The notes under the pieces are model-generated. The model saw only the letters and a list, made by a program, of their open reading frames with translations, ran no database searches and had not been told where the DNA came from. From NCBI GenBank assembly GCA_903813345.2, contig CAIIXF020000007.1, positions 14,306,714 through 14,370,713 on the forward strand: 64,000 bases of DNA, written 5' to 3'. The position numbers and the translations under genes are program-made. Shown one piece after another: positions 1 to 14,000 of the stretch. The stretch comes from Owenia fusiformis (taxonomy: Eukaryota; Annelida; Polychaeta; Sabellida; Oweniidae). Every line of letters starts with the position of its first letter. The stretch's first letter is position 1.

Positions 1-130
1 TATTAACATACAGCCAAAGGGATAAGACGAAAAGTGTTACAAAACAAAGAGTTACATGTACAACCAGTCATAAGGAAAACAAACCTAAAATATCCCAAAA
101 CAATGATCTAACGTGTAAAGAAACAGCCCC
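1..130 (+). repeat. Dispersed repeat, family A, copy 1 (partial)
   Basis: The segment ending in a block like atgatctaacgtgtaaagaa recurs at 37756-37990 in the same orientation and, reverse-complemented, at 4562-4990 and 46533-46800. It is cut by the window edge. No coding potential is seen and the repeat class is unknown. Confidence 0.6.
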
Positions 131-2020
131 CCCCCATTATTCAGGAACATTATCACAGTCTAAAACGACAATTGCTTATTAATTTTCAGGTTTTATTGAC
201 GCCACAACACAATTGAAATGACTCTGTAATAAATGATACAACACGTATCTAAATGTACATTTGTGTCCTTGCGATCAATACGTTTCAGGTCCATTTGAGC
301 ACTTTGCCCGTTTCGATTTTTGAATCTCTGATAGTGATCACGAAGAAAATGCATCTCTGCTAAGCAAGCGAGCGCAGACTTTTAGTGGCAATTTCAACAA
401 TTTCGACCTCGAGCTCTAGACAATGACACTGCAGGACGATTGTCGAGGGTTTGGAGGCGTTTTGATATTTTCAAATGTATTGTTTTCATCTAAAATGATC
501 ACTAATGTGCCGAGTCAAATATATCGAACTTTATCGTAAAATTGCGTTATTGTGTTATATACATGTATAAATGTGTTCAATCACTTTCAGCTGAAGTGAG
601 CATTGCTTCATTTTGAAACGTCTGTTAATTATCATATCTCTTTATTTCCCATTTAGCATGGAGTACAAAATATTAAACAACTTGCATTTTCTGCAGAAAC
701 TATTTATTAAAGACAATTAAACTTCGGGGGCTTAACGTAACTTATAAACAACGATGCTTTAAACGTGGTTTTAAATCCTGAAAAGACTTTGGCTTAAGAA
801 ATGTCAAGCTTTTAAAAGTCAAAAAGCAATCTTCAAAATTAGTTTCTTAAGAATTTGGGACATTTACATAAAACCCCTCTTCAAAATTGAGATTAAATGG
901 CTTTAAATAGTTTTGATTCATGATCAATATAGCACGAAATGTCTGAAAAGTGGTATTATAGAAAGATCACAAAAATTCAATACATGAAAAAGTCCGGAAA
1001 TGAGATACACGTAATTCTATCCCAAATACTATTTAAACTGTATTCAGTTATTTCAATAAAAGGGCTGCTCGCTTTTTAATAGTAACAACTGAACAGTTTA
1101 TTGGAACAAATTATAATGAATGGAGGTATTCAGAGGTGGTCCGAAAATGTAGGTCGGACTATTGTTCACTATTCGACAATCGCAAGAATTTATTTTGCTG
1201 ATTAATCCTATAATATTAGGTAGATATAAATCATATCCTTAAGTATGCTACTAGGTTATGCTGCACTGTAAGACTCACTCTGTCCTCGTCGGGCTAAGTA
1301 GGGGATTACATCGTCATATCTTATAACTGTCTCAATATCTCCTACACTCTATATCATTCATGTTTAATGAATAACCCGTTCAGGTATTTTTTACTCTCCT
1401 GTACGAAAAATAATACTATACTCTCGTATAAAAATCAATTGGCTACATAACGGATAAAACAACTACTAATATTATATTTGTTTAGTTTTTTGCTCGTAAC
1501 AATAGACGGTGTAGAATTTCAAAAATTATGAACGACACGCAAACATTAAATTGATGCCAAACCTGGACAGGAACTGTGGTAAGGGTGAAAATAGAAGCCA
1601 ATAGAGGCCAATGAGTAACGGTTGGTCACCTCATCTAAAGACACAGCCCAGTTCAAAAGGGTTTGGCTTCGTCGAATTAGGAACTCCGCACAGAAGTGAT
1701 TAACAATCGTACGAATTGAAATAGAAGTTGCAATCTCAAATAGGGGGTGGCCACTCAAAGATAAGATACCTGCATACCTTAGGATTACCTGTCATAGTAA
1801 TAGGAAGAAATATTAGATTGAAGGCTGTTATATTAGTTGACACCCTTACTTTGTGGTCTTACATATTGCTCAAGTCTCGACAGTCGACAATACCTAGGGC
1901 CCATGTGGTTTCAAATACAACCAATATTGGTACCGTTTCAACAAATCTCATATTAGCCGAACAAGCAACTCAGCAAGGATGTCGGTCGGGACATGCATTA
2001 CAAATACACGTGGTTTGAAA
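131..2020. other. Intergenic region upstream of mucin 1
   Basis: I see no supported gene. The stretch is AT-rich with a short poly-C run near 127-136. It should hold the promoter and 5' UTR of the gene starting at 2021, but no convincing TATA box or initiator can be picked by eye. A 96-codon open frame at 1728-2018 has no recognisable domain and stops just before the mucin start. Confidence 0.5.
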
Positions 2021-5000
2021 ATGGATTTTATAAAAAACATTACAAGACGGACGTTCAAATTAGGAGTATTCTACCTATTGTGCAATATTCTCATAATCAA
2101 CATTCAATTAGTTCAGGCACAGAGCACAGGTGAGTGATGAGTTTTGCATTAATTTTTTATGAGCTGATTTTTACAGGTGTACAGTATATACCACCATGGT
2201 TGCGTTCTAGTTAGCTTTCCAGACGCAAGCCTTTGATGCAGTGATTAATTGGCGATTGAGGAATACCTTAGTAATTACAGTATACGAGGCTAATATGGAA
2301 TACTTTCTTTATTAATATGCTAAGAATATTGAAAACAAAATACCTAGAAATTAATAGAATATTACTTGAAGTGACATAAATATATCTGCTGTCATATTAC
2401 TGAATAAATCCAATATTAGGTAACGAAATCACCAAGCCAATAATTGTTTCCCATCAGATCGATTAAACATTTTTTATGCCATCATATCAGAGATGGAGCA
2501 TTGCAATGAGAACGGTCACATCGAGTCGGAAAATCAGACACACTTCATACATAAAGAATTAAAGATCTGAGATAAAGCCTTATTGGGTTAAGCCCCGATC
2601 AGGTACTCATGAACAACCCCCAATGGCCAATATTGTACAACACATGTAATCCATCGGCGCACAAGCCACTGCCATAATATTGCAGATCTTATATACATGT
2701 ACTCATTTATTTGTGTATTATTAATATAAAATGACATGCGAGTCAACACTAAGAGTAATACAAAAATAGATAAATCAGACATTGATCTGATTTACAAGAA
2801 AGATGATGCATAGAAACATCCTAATTAAGTTTCAATCTCGAATTTCAAGGTCTAACTTATAAATGTACCTTTAAAATGCTAGACTAACAATTTAAAGTAC
2901 ATCCTATTGGTGCAATATAAAGAACAACCCCAATTCTGATAAATATAAATTATTTAATTACATATGATAACAATTTATGTTCGTGATTCAATATAACACC
3001 TGATAAAATCCCTTGTTACAGTTAAGTGCATGATAACCTTTACAATATACGTTTAACTATGTATGGCATATTTTGATTCATCGATGGAGCTGTCTAAGAT
3101 GTGTGAATTTCGAGTTTTCAGGTATTTTACATGATTTTTAAGATAAAGAAGCGGAGAACTAATGAAGGCCCATGACAATAAACATGTGTGTAGCAGTTTC
3201 GAGCATATTTGAGATTTTCTAATTGATGTGTCCTTTTCGCTATCAAATATAGTACCAAGATATCAAAGATTGATGATCCCCTCAAAAAGCCTTGGGAATT
3301 ATTGAAATTTTTAAATGTACAACTCGCAGTGGGCAAACTTTTTTCAAACAGGAACTGCTATTAACCACTTATCTTGTTAACTTGTCCTATAAAACAATGG
3401 AACTTCAGTTCTACCACGTGCTCAGAGAGACATGTACTCCATACATGGCCGATCGAGGATAAGATGATTTGATTGACAAAGCTACGTCCTGTCAATATGT
3501 GATTCTTATTTGGCGAAGGCGTTTGCTTTTTGCAACAAAATGACAAAGAATATACATGTATATAATAGTGTCAAGTGGATCTTGATTCAGAGGTGATACG
3601 GGGCGCTTTCAGTCTCCAGTATTTATACAATATATATCTCAGGTAAAATAAGCTATGGAATATTGTCATGGCGACCTCATATGTTGCTAGGAGACAATAT
3701 TATCCCACACATAATGAATGGCCACGGTAAATAATTACCCTCCAGCGAGTTTAGAATAGAACTATCAGTTTCGTTTTTATAAAAGGATAAATACAATGAA
3801 ATCGATAGAAATGGTCTATTTCGATTATTTTTGTTTGCAAGGTTATTAATATAGTCAATTTGTCATTGGAATAATGGGAAAGAGAGAATTGTAAGCCTCG
3901 TGTCGTCTTGTTGACATATTCATTATTTGTAAATATTTACCTTATTTTTTATTTCAATTGACTTTTTTAATTAATCTAATAGTTTAGCATCACCAACAAC
4001 ATTAAACATGTTTTATATCCTGTTTTAACAGAACGTTTATGCAACTAAAGTACCATCGTGTATACAAGAATCGGACTTAAACCAAGAATCGAAGTTTTCG
4101 CATCACTTACTTCAGTCTAACTATTTCTCAAGATCAATACAAAAGGAAATGTCTAGAGTAAAAATGATATCATATGATATAAATAATATATATGAAATGA
4201 AATAAATAAAATAATTATCTTAGGTCAAAACTAAAAAGTAGGAAATGTTCTTGAGTTCTTGAACATGTATTAATAACTGGATAGCGATATTCGATTGAAC
4301 CCAGCATGTTGTTGGTCAAGATTATACAAAAAAAACAAGTTAAGAAACACTTTCTAGGGCTTTACTTAGAAATATAAATCACTAGTTTTGATGTTTCAAG
4401 TTTTGCCACTTGACATGGTCGGGGATGTTGGAATTTTCAGATTTGCAACGAACTCACAGTGTGTTCATTTAGGCACCTTTAAAGTAGGGTCCCGGCTATG
4501 CTATTAATGGTTGAGAACTAAACCATAGCTATGGTTTCCTCCCGATGACCATTGTGAAATATGTGTTTTATTGACATTGAATCGGCTTTGCGGATGGATG
4601 TTGACCATATACGCTTATGAATTTCGAGACTTAATTTTGTTCCACATCATTTGAGACTAAATCGAATCCTATATACTATTTAAGTATCTACAACTATTTG
4701 TGATGTTGCGAGTATTGGTTATCAGTTCAAACTTTTCTTCATTTACTGTTATGACTTCACATTCAGTATGAATGAAATGTCCCTTGGTGCTATGGTCCTG
4801 GATTGTGATAATGGAACTTGAATGGCGGCAGATTTGGTATTAGACATTGTTTCTTTTCACTTTAAAATACGGTTTGGGATAGTTGTGTTTTCCTTATGAT
4901 TGGTGTACTCTTGGATGTTTTCCTTTTCTTGCCGTGTTCTGTAACAATTTTTGGTCCTTTCTCCTTTGGTACTAATGCATACATATTTAAATTCATAATG

Positions 5001-8000
5001 GTACGTAATCAATAGCTTGAGACCTCCCCTATTTGTCATACCCTTTTATATAGGGAATAATAGGAGGGGGGGGGGCTTACTCCCCATGGAACCTTCTTGC
5101 ACCCTTTTCAATTTTAAAAGGAAATCAGTACATACTTTTTTCAAGCTTCAATAATTGCAGACAAGAGGTTATGTCCAAGATGAAGATTATGTACAAATAT
5201 TAAGCACTATGATATTGATGTTGTCACATCACTAATCATCATGTCACCATAATTACAATTGTATTCGTCAACAAAATGTGTCAAACTATAACCACGTGCT
5301 TTTCTTATCTCCCCCAGTTTATCAATATCTTCCACTAACCCGGGCCACTAACATTCGTCAGTCTCACGTTCTCATGTTCGCGATTCTTCTCATCGTTGTT
5401 CATCTTGGATTACCAAGGTAGGACGTTTGGAAATCAAACTGGTAAGCGAGTATGGTTATGTTAGTAGTCGTATTATTCTCGTCATGTCCTTTCACACTGT
5501 AACAGTGACCCGTTCATAGATTCTTCTCGTTTTTACCATTTTATTTTTCACACAATCAGCCGAGACTGTAGGAGCTTTTATGCTCTTAATATCATTTGTT
5601 ATCTCCACCATTATGAAATGTCAATGTATACCATTACCAGTATGACATTGCAGAATGCTATTTATTCATAATTGGGAAAGTGAAGTACAGGGGGGGGTAC
5701 AAAGTCTTGAGGCAAGACTAATTCGTCACAAGGGTCTATCCATTTTTACTCATTTCATTTATCACACACTATACTTTCAATTTAAAACGAGTAAATTGGG
5801 GCAAGTCACGAAAATGAAGCACAGCAGGGGCATCATGTTCCACGTGAACTACTGACCAGAGCAGTTTTACTATAATTTTCTGTATAACGCTTTTGAATCA
5901 TTGGGACAATAGCGTAGGCCTGTTTAGAACTACCAGTTGATATGCTGAATGCAGCTCGACCATTCTTTCCAACTCTACATATTTCAAGAAAGCCAACTCG
6001 ATGCGTCCCTGGTTCGGGATTCACAACGAACGACCTCGATTATGAATGGCCTATTCAATGTGCCTCTACTAGATCAAACATGCTTCGTGGTACAGTAGTA
6101 ATTCACAGATTATGATTATCACCTAAATCGAAAAATAAATAAATGATATCCATATCGACATTCACAAACCCTAGGCGTAGATTAATCATGCAATTGTTAG
6201 TTTAATTAGATTATGTTTGAAATAACGACATATGGTCTAATACAGTGACTGTCATGGTTGCCCAATGCATTATTAACGACCCTGTACACCCAAGAAGTAG
6301 GGAAGCAATAGAAAGCAATGAACATCAAACGGCAGCAATACTTCATGCTACTCGAGTCAAGTTGAATGTAAGAAAGTTTATTAGGTCAGAGCGAACATTC
6401 AAATAAGCTGATAAACGTTCTTGACAAATCATTAAAAATTAGATGGCCCAGCGTAATTGTGTCTAGGTTATGAGCGACAATACAAGTTTAACTTTAAAAG
6501 TCGTAAATTATTAAATCCGTTCACTTCTCTTCAGTATCCACGTTGAGTATGTTTGTTTAAATTGTGTAAAACATAGAGTGGTCGTCACCAAGAGTTGAGA
6601 GAGATCGATCGTGTCATATGATCCATAAATCATTAAAAGTGCAATAAACTATTCATTCGTTACGTACCAGAGAAAATATATCATGGAGGTTAAATCAAGC
6701 CCAAATATAAGCAAGCAGTACCACAGTGCAATGTTTTACGGAAGAACGCAATCTTAGTAAAGAAAACCTGAGGATCTTGTAAAGGGAGTTTCAGCCTTTA
6801 TAATTCGTTAATAGAATGTCACGTAACATGTCATCAAAATAGAATTGTATCTAAATTATGCATGTATTTTTGTATCGCACTGTGGTCATTTGAATCGATT
6901 GCTTACTTTAGGTTTGATAGACTAATGCCTCAGTCACACTTCATCTGCGGCAACCGTACGGCGGCCGTAGCTTCCCAAAAATCGAGAGAAATATATAGTA
7001 TGAACTATAGGAATAAGTAGTACGATGTTCATTTTCTGTATCGGTTCTTTGAGCTGCTACACCGACACCCGGCGTTCTAGCAGCGGGTCTAGCAGGCGTG
7101 ACCGAGGCTTTACAGTTTCACTGCCTCGGACTGTAGGCTTAGTTTTTTTATTGTGGTCTTTATTCTATTCCATCATCTGGGTCAACGTTAATTGATCGGC
7201 TATGTACGTATATTAAAGAAGGTCCTATTTCGGCTTTCCATTGGAATATCACAAGGCAAAGTAACAAAGTTACCTAACTGACACGTCCATAGCTAGATAA
7301 GATTTAGTTATCTGTTCAATTGATTGGACTATTTTCACATGGTATTAGTGCTATCACAACCAACCCCCACCCTATTACTTTTGTTTGAACAATTGATCAT
7401 AGAGTTGTTTGTCACAATTGAAGATAGCGAATTAGAATTAATTCATATGATGGTAGATAAATCGTTAGGTCGCACATTTAGTTTGTTAGACCACTTAAAT
7501 GTGCTAGGAATCATTAGAAAGATATTTTAAATTATTTTTTAGTAAACCTAACTAGCACAGTAAACCAAACCTGGTCATGAAAATGAACCTGTCCCAGAAT
7601 TCTTATCAGAATTTAATAGCCTTCCTTATCGCGGATAGAATAATGTCAAAATCTGATATTTTCCGAACCCTGCGAAGATGCATGCACACTGAAATAGCAG
7701 TCTAACAAATGTGTGATTAACGCAATATGCATCCTTTATCCAAAGGGCTCGCTTTCTCTGGCTAATATATATTTTTAAAAATCATGCTGTTTTACACCAT
7801 TCTGAGCACTTTTCGCATGTTTGTTTAGTCATAACTGTCAAAAATACCCCCCCCCCCCCCCCTTGCGAAAAGCTTCCCCCATCTTGGTAAAAGCTTGGTA
7901 AAAGAGTGCCGCTATTGCGAATTACGCCATCTTTTTTATATTTTTCAATTAATGAAATAGAATTTTTTCGCGATATGCGCATAACCTTGTACTCCATAAG

Positions 8001-11000
8001 TGATGTCGCAATCTTGCTATTAATGATGATTCAGTTTTATCGTAAATAAACACTTGAAATATTTAATACTACAATACCATTGTCGTTTTATGTTCATAGA
8101 TAAACTTACAGTTGATTCCCGCTACTTAAAGATAAGAAATGAGACTCTTAATCCCAACATACTAGATTGCTCCATCATTTTATCAGTTCAGAAAATAGAT
8201 TCAAATAACCATGCCTCCTTAATAAAAAGTGATAGATTTTTTAACATATCTGTACAACTTGGCTTTAGTTTTATCCTTCCAGACTAAAATACAATTTTAT
8301 GACACAACCAAATCATTATGAAATTGTAAATATGAAAAAGCATAACTTATCGACAAACTAAAATTTTATTTGTATTTTTATTCTAACAGAACCGACAACT
8401 TCTGTATCAGCAACAAATACTACAATACGAAACACGACTAATATATCCATCACTGAAGCTGTTACAGAAGCTACAACTAATATATCAATGATTGAAGGTG
8501 TGACACAAAATACAACTGATACATTAGTAACTGGAGGTGTGACAGAAGCCACGAATAATGCATCAGTGACTGAAGATGTGACAAAGGTTACTACTTATGT
8601 ATCAGTAACTAACGATGTGACAGAAGCTACAACTAATGCATCAGTGACCGATGGTATGGCAGAGGCAACAACTTATGCATCAGTTACTGAAGTTGTGACA
8701 GAAGCTACAACTAATGTATCAGTAACTCAAGATGTGGCAGAAGCTACAACTAATGTATCAGTGACTGAAGGTGTGACAGCAGCTACAACTTATGCATCTG
8801 TGACAGAGGGTGTGACTCAAGCGACTACTAATGCATCAGTGACCGAGGATGTGACAGAGGCTATAACTAATGCATCAGTCACTGAAGGTGTGACAGAAGC
8901 AACTACTAATGAATCAGTCACTGAAGTTGTGACAGGAGCTGCAACTAATGCATCAGGGACTGACGGTGTGACAGAAGCTACAACTAGTGCATCAGTTACT
9001 GAAGGTATGACAGAAGTTGCAACTAATGTGTCATTGACTGAGGGTGTGACAGATGCTACAACTATTGCATCAGTGACTGAGGTTATGACAGAATCTACAA
9101 CTAATGCATCTGTGACTGAAATCGTGACAGAAGCAACAACTAATGTATCAATTACTGAAGGTGAGACAGAAGCTACAACTAATGCATCCGTGACTGAAGT
9201 CGTGACAGAAGCAACAACTAATGTATCAATTACTGAAGGTGTGACAGAAACTTCAACTAATGCATCAGTGACAGAAGGTGTGACAGAAGCAACAACTAAT
9301 GTATCAATTACTGAAGGTGAGACAGAAGCTACAACTAATGCATCCGTGACTGAAGTCGTGACAGAAGCAACAACTAATGTATCAATTACTGAAGGTGTGA
9401 CAGAAACTTCAACTAATGCATCAGTGACAGAAGGTATGACAGAAGCTACAACTAATGCATCAGTGACTGAAAGTGTGACAAAAGTTACAACTAACACATC
9501 AGTAACTGAAGGTGTGACAGAAGCTTCAACCAATGCATCCGTGACTGAAGGTGTGACAGAAGTTACAACTAATGCATCAGTGACTGAAGGTGTGACAGAA
9601 CTTGTTACTAATGCATCAGTAACTGAAGGTGTGACAGAAGCTACAACTAATGTATCAGTGACTGAAAGAGTGTCAGAAGCTATAACTATTGAATCAGTGA
9701 CTGGTGGTGTGACAGGAGCTTCAACTAGTGTATTTGTGACTGAAGGTATGACAAAAGCTACAACTAATGCATCAGTGACAGAAGGTGCAACAGAAGCTAA
9801 AACCAATACATCAGTGACTGAAGGTGTGACAGAAACTACTACAACTAATGCATCGGTGACTGAAGGTATGACAGAAGCTACAACCAATGCATCCGTGACT
9901 GGAGGTGTGACAGAAGCTACAACCAATGGATCAGTGACAGACAGTGTGACGCAGGCTACTTCTAATCTATCAGTGACTGAACTTGTGACAGAAACTATAA
10001 CTAATGTATCAGTAACTGAAAGTGTGACAGAAGGTACAACCAATACATCAGTGACAAATGGTGTGACAGAAGCCACAAGTAATGCATCAGTAACTGAAGG
10101 TGTGGAAGAAGCTACAACCAATGTATCAGTAACTGCAGTTGTGACCGAAGCTACAAGTAATGTATCAGTGACTGAAGGTATGACAGAAGCTACAACTAAT
10201 GCATCAGTGACTGAGGGTGTGACAGAACCTACAAGTTATACATCCGTGACTGAAGGTGTGACAGAAGCTACAACAAATGTATCAGTAACTGCCGTTGTGA
10301 CCGAAGCTACAAGTAATATATCAGTGACTGAAGGCATGACAGAAGCTACAACTAATGCATCAGTGACTAAGGGCGTGACAGAACCTACAAGTAATACATC
10401 CGTGACTGAAGGTGTGACAGAAGCTACAACCAATGTATCAGTAACTGCCGTTGTGACCGAAGCTACAAGTAATGTATCACTGACTGAAAGTATGACAGAA
10501 GCTACAACTAATACATCAGTGACTGAAGGTGTGACAGAAGCTACAACTAATTCATCAGTAACTGGAGGTGTGATAGAAGTTACAGCCAATGTATCCGTTA
10601 CTGAAGGTGTGACAGAAGCTGCAACGAATGCAACAGTGACTGAAGTTGTGACAGAAGCTTCCACTAATGCAACAGTGACTGAAAGTGTGACAGAATCTAC
10701 AACTAATGTATCAGTGACTGAAAGTGTGACAGAATTTACAACTAATGTATCAGTGACTGAAGGTGTAACAGAAGCTACAACTAATGTATCAGTGACTGAA
10801 AGTGTGACAGAATCTACAACTAATGTATCAATGACTGAAAGTGTGACAGAATTTACAACTAATGTATCAGTGACTGAAGGTGTAACAGAAGCTACAACTA
10901 ATGTATCAGTGACTGAAGGTGTAACAGAAGCTACAACCAATGTATCAGTGACTGAAGGGACTGAAGGTGTAACAGAAGCTACAACTAATGTATCAGTGAC

Positions 11001-14000
11001 TGAAAGTGTGACAGAATCTACAACTAATGTATCAGTGACTGAAGGTGTAACAGAAGCTACAACTAATGTATCAGTGACTGAAAGTGTGACAAAATTTACA
11101 ACTAATGTATCAGTGACTGAAGGTGTAACAGAAGCTACAACTAATGTATCAGTGACTGAAAGTGTGACAGAATCTACAACTAATGTATCAATGACTGAAA
11201 GTGTGACAGAATTTACAACTAATGTATCAGTGACTGAAGGTGTAACAGAAGCTACAACTAATGTATCAGTGACTGAAGGTGTAACAGAAGCTACAACCAA
11301 TGTATCAGTGACTGAAGGGACTGAAGGTGTAACAGAAGCTACAACTAATGTATCAGTGACTGAAAGTGTGACAGAATCTACAACTAATGTATCAGTGACT
11401 GAAGGTGTAACAGAAGCTACAACTAATGTATCAGTGACTGAAGGTGTAACAGAAGCTATAACTAATGTATCAGTGACTGAACGTGTGACAGAATCTACAA
11501 CTAATGTTTCAGTGACTGAAGGTGTAACAGAAGCTACAACTAGTGTACCAATGACTGAAGGTGTAACAGAAGTTACAACTAATGTATCAGTGACTGAAGG
11601 TGTTACAGAAGCTACAACGAATGTATCAGTGACTGAAGGTGTAACAGAAGCTACAACTAATGTATCAGTGACTGAAGGTGTAACAGAAGCTACAACTAAT
11701 GTATCAGTGACTGAAGGTGTAACAGAAGTTACAACTAATGTATCAGTGACTGAAGGTGTTACAGAAGCTACAACGAATGTATCAGTGACTGAAGGTGTAA
11801 CAGAATCTACAACTAATGCATCAGTGACTGAAGGTGTAACAGAAGCTACAACTAATGTATCAGTGACTGAAGGTGTAACAGAAGTTACAACTAATGTATC
11901 AGTGACTGAAGGTGTTACAGAAGCTACAACGAATGTATCAGTGACTGAAGGTGTAACAGAAGCTACAACTAATGTATCAGTGACTGAAGGTGTAACAGAA
12001 GTTGCAACTAATGTGTCAGTGACTGAAGGTGTTACAGAAGCTACAACGAATGTATCAGTGACTGAAGGTGTAACAGAATCTACAACTAATGTATCAGTGA
12101 CTGAAGGTGTAACAGAAGCTACAACTAATGCATCAGTGACGACTGAGGGTGTGACAGAAGCTACAACTAATGCATCAGTGACTGAAGATGTGACAGAAGC
12201 AACACCTTATACATCAGTGACCGAAGGTGTGACAGAAGCTATAACTAATTCATCAGTTACTGAAGGTGTGACAGAAACTACATCTAATGCATCAGTGACT
12301 GAAGGTATGACAGGAGCAACAACTACTGCATCAGTGACTGACGGTGTGACAGAAGCTACAACCTATGCATCGTTTACTGAAGGTGTAACAGAAGCTACAA
12401 CTAATGTATCAGTGACTGAAAGTATGACAGAATCTACTACTAATACATCAGTGACTGAAGGTGTGACAGAAGCTACAACTAATGTATCAGTGACTGAAGG
12501 TATGACAGAAGCTACAACTAACGCATCAGTGACTGAAGGTATGACAGAAGTTACATCTAATGCATCAGTTACTGACGGTGTGACAGACGTTGCGACTAAT
12601 TCATCAGTTACTGAAGGTTTGGCAGAAACTACAACTAATGCATCAATAACTGAAGGTATGACAGAGGTTACAACTTATGCATCGGTGACTGACGGTATGA
12701 CGGAAGCTACAACTAATTTATCAGTTACTGAAGGTGTGACAGACACTACAACTAATGCATCAGCGACTGAAGGTATTACAGAAGCTGCAACTAATGCATC
12801 AGTGACTGAAGGTTTGACAGAAGCTACAAGTAGTGCATCAGTGACTGAAAGTGTGACAGAAGCTACAACTAATGCATCAGTGACGGGAGGTGTGACAGAA
12901 GGAACTACTAATGCTTCAGTGACTGAAGGTGTCACAGAACCTATAACTAATGCATCAGTGACCGAAGGTGTGACAGGTACATCTTCTGATGCTTCAGTGA
13001 CTGAAAGTGTGACAGAAGCTACTACTAATACATCAGTGACTGAAAGTGTGACAGAACTTGCTACTAATGCATCAGTAACTGAAGGTGTGACAGAAGCAAC
13101 TACTCATGTATCAGTGACTGAAAGTGTGACAGAAGCTACAACGAATGCATCAGTGACTGAAAGTGTGACCGAAGCCACAACTAATGTATCAGTGACTGAA
13201 GGTGTGACAGAATCTACAACTAATGTATCAGTGACTGAAGGTGTAACAGAAGCTACAACTAATGTATCAGTGACTGAAAGTGTGACAGAAGCTACCACCA
13301 TGTCAAATGAAACGCCCTATAGCTCAAGCTTAAGGATTACGAATACGAACTGGACTAATGACCTTGCTAATGAGTCCAGTGCTGCTCACATAGCTTTGAG
13401 AAGCGAGACAGTTAATGAGGTGAGTGAAACATTTTCTTAATATATCTTGATACTCAAATAACATGATTATTCCTGCTATTTCATGCGAGTTAAGTTTGCA
13501 TTTCGTTGTATATCTTCTAACTGTTAGCATTAGCAAATTCCGGTTCCACTATATAATATACATTAGCCTTTACTTTTCTTTTAGCTGACAAGTGCTTACA
13601 AAAGAAGTCGTCTGTCTCCATTATTCTTGGGAGTAAACATCCTGCAATTCACGTAAGCAAAATGAGCCACTTGTCCAATGTTTTGAGATACTTTTTCTTC
13701 TCTAGTAATGTGTCGTTTCAAACAAGTAGAATCTTCGATTAAACATTTGTTTATAAAATCAAATACCAAATAAGTTGATTGATATGGTTGAGGGTGTTTT
13801 CCGCTATTTTCAGTCAAGGGAGTGTACGAGTGTCTTATATATTGTTGCTGAGTAACCCTGTGAACACAACAGAGATACGAGAAGCCTACGAAGAAGCGAC
13901 GAACAATGGAACAATACTTGGCCGTTTTACTACTGATCCAGCTGATAATGACTTCGTGTGTAAGTGTTCGTACAAGAAATGGTATAATTATGATTTCAAT

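Noticed and set aside
1728-2018. 96-codon plus frame just before mucin 1
   Set aside because: No domain or signal peptide and it stops before the mucin start, so 5' flank is simpler.
5833-6024. Minus-strand 63-codon frame vaguely like a VWA strand (GTHRVGFLEICRVG)
   Set aside because: No splice sites, MIDAS residues or neighbouring VWA exons; similarity too weak.
8817-13301. Val/Thr/Ser-rich minus-strand frames under the mucin 1 array
   Set aside because: They are complements of the 39-bp unit; the plus frame has signal peptide, SEA and membrane exons in phase.
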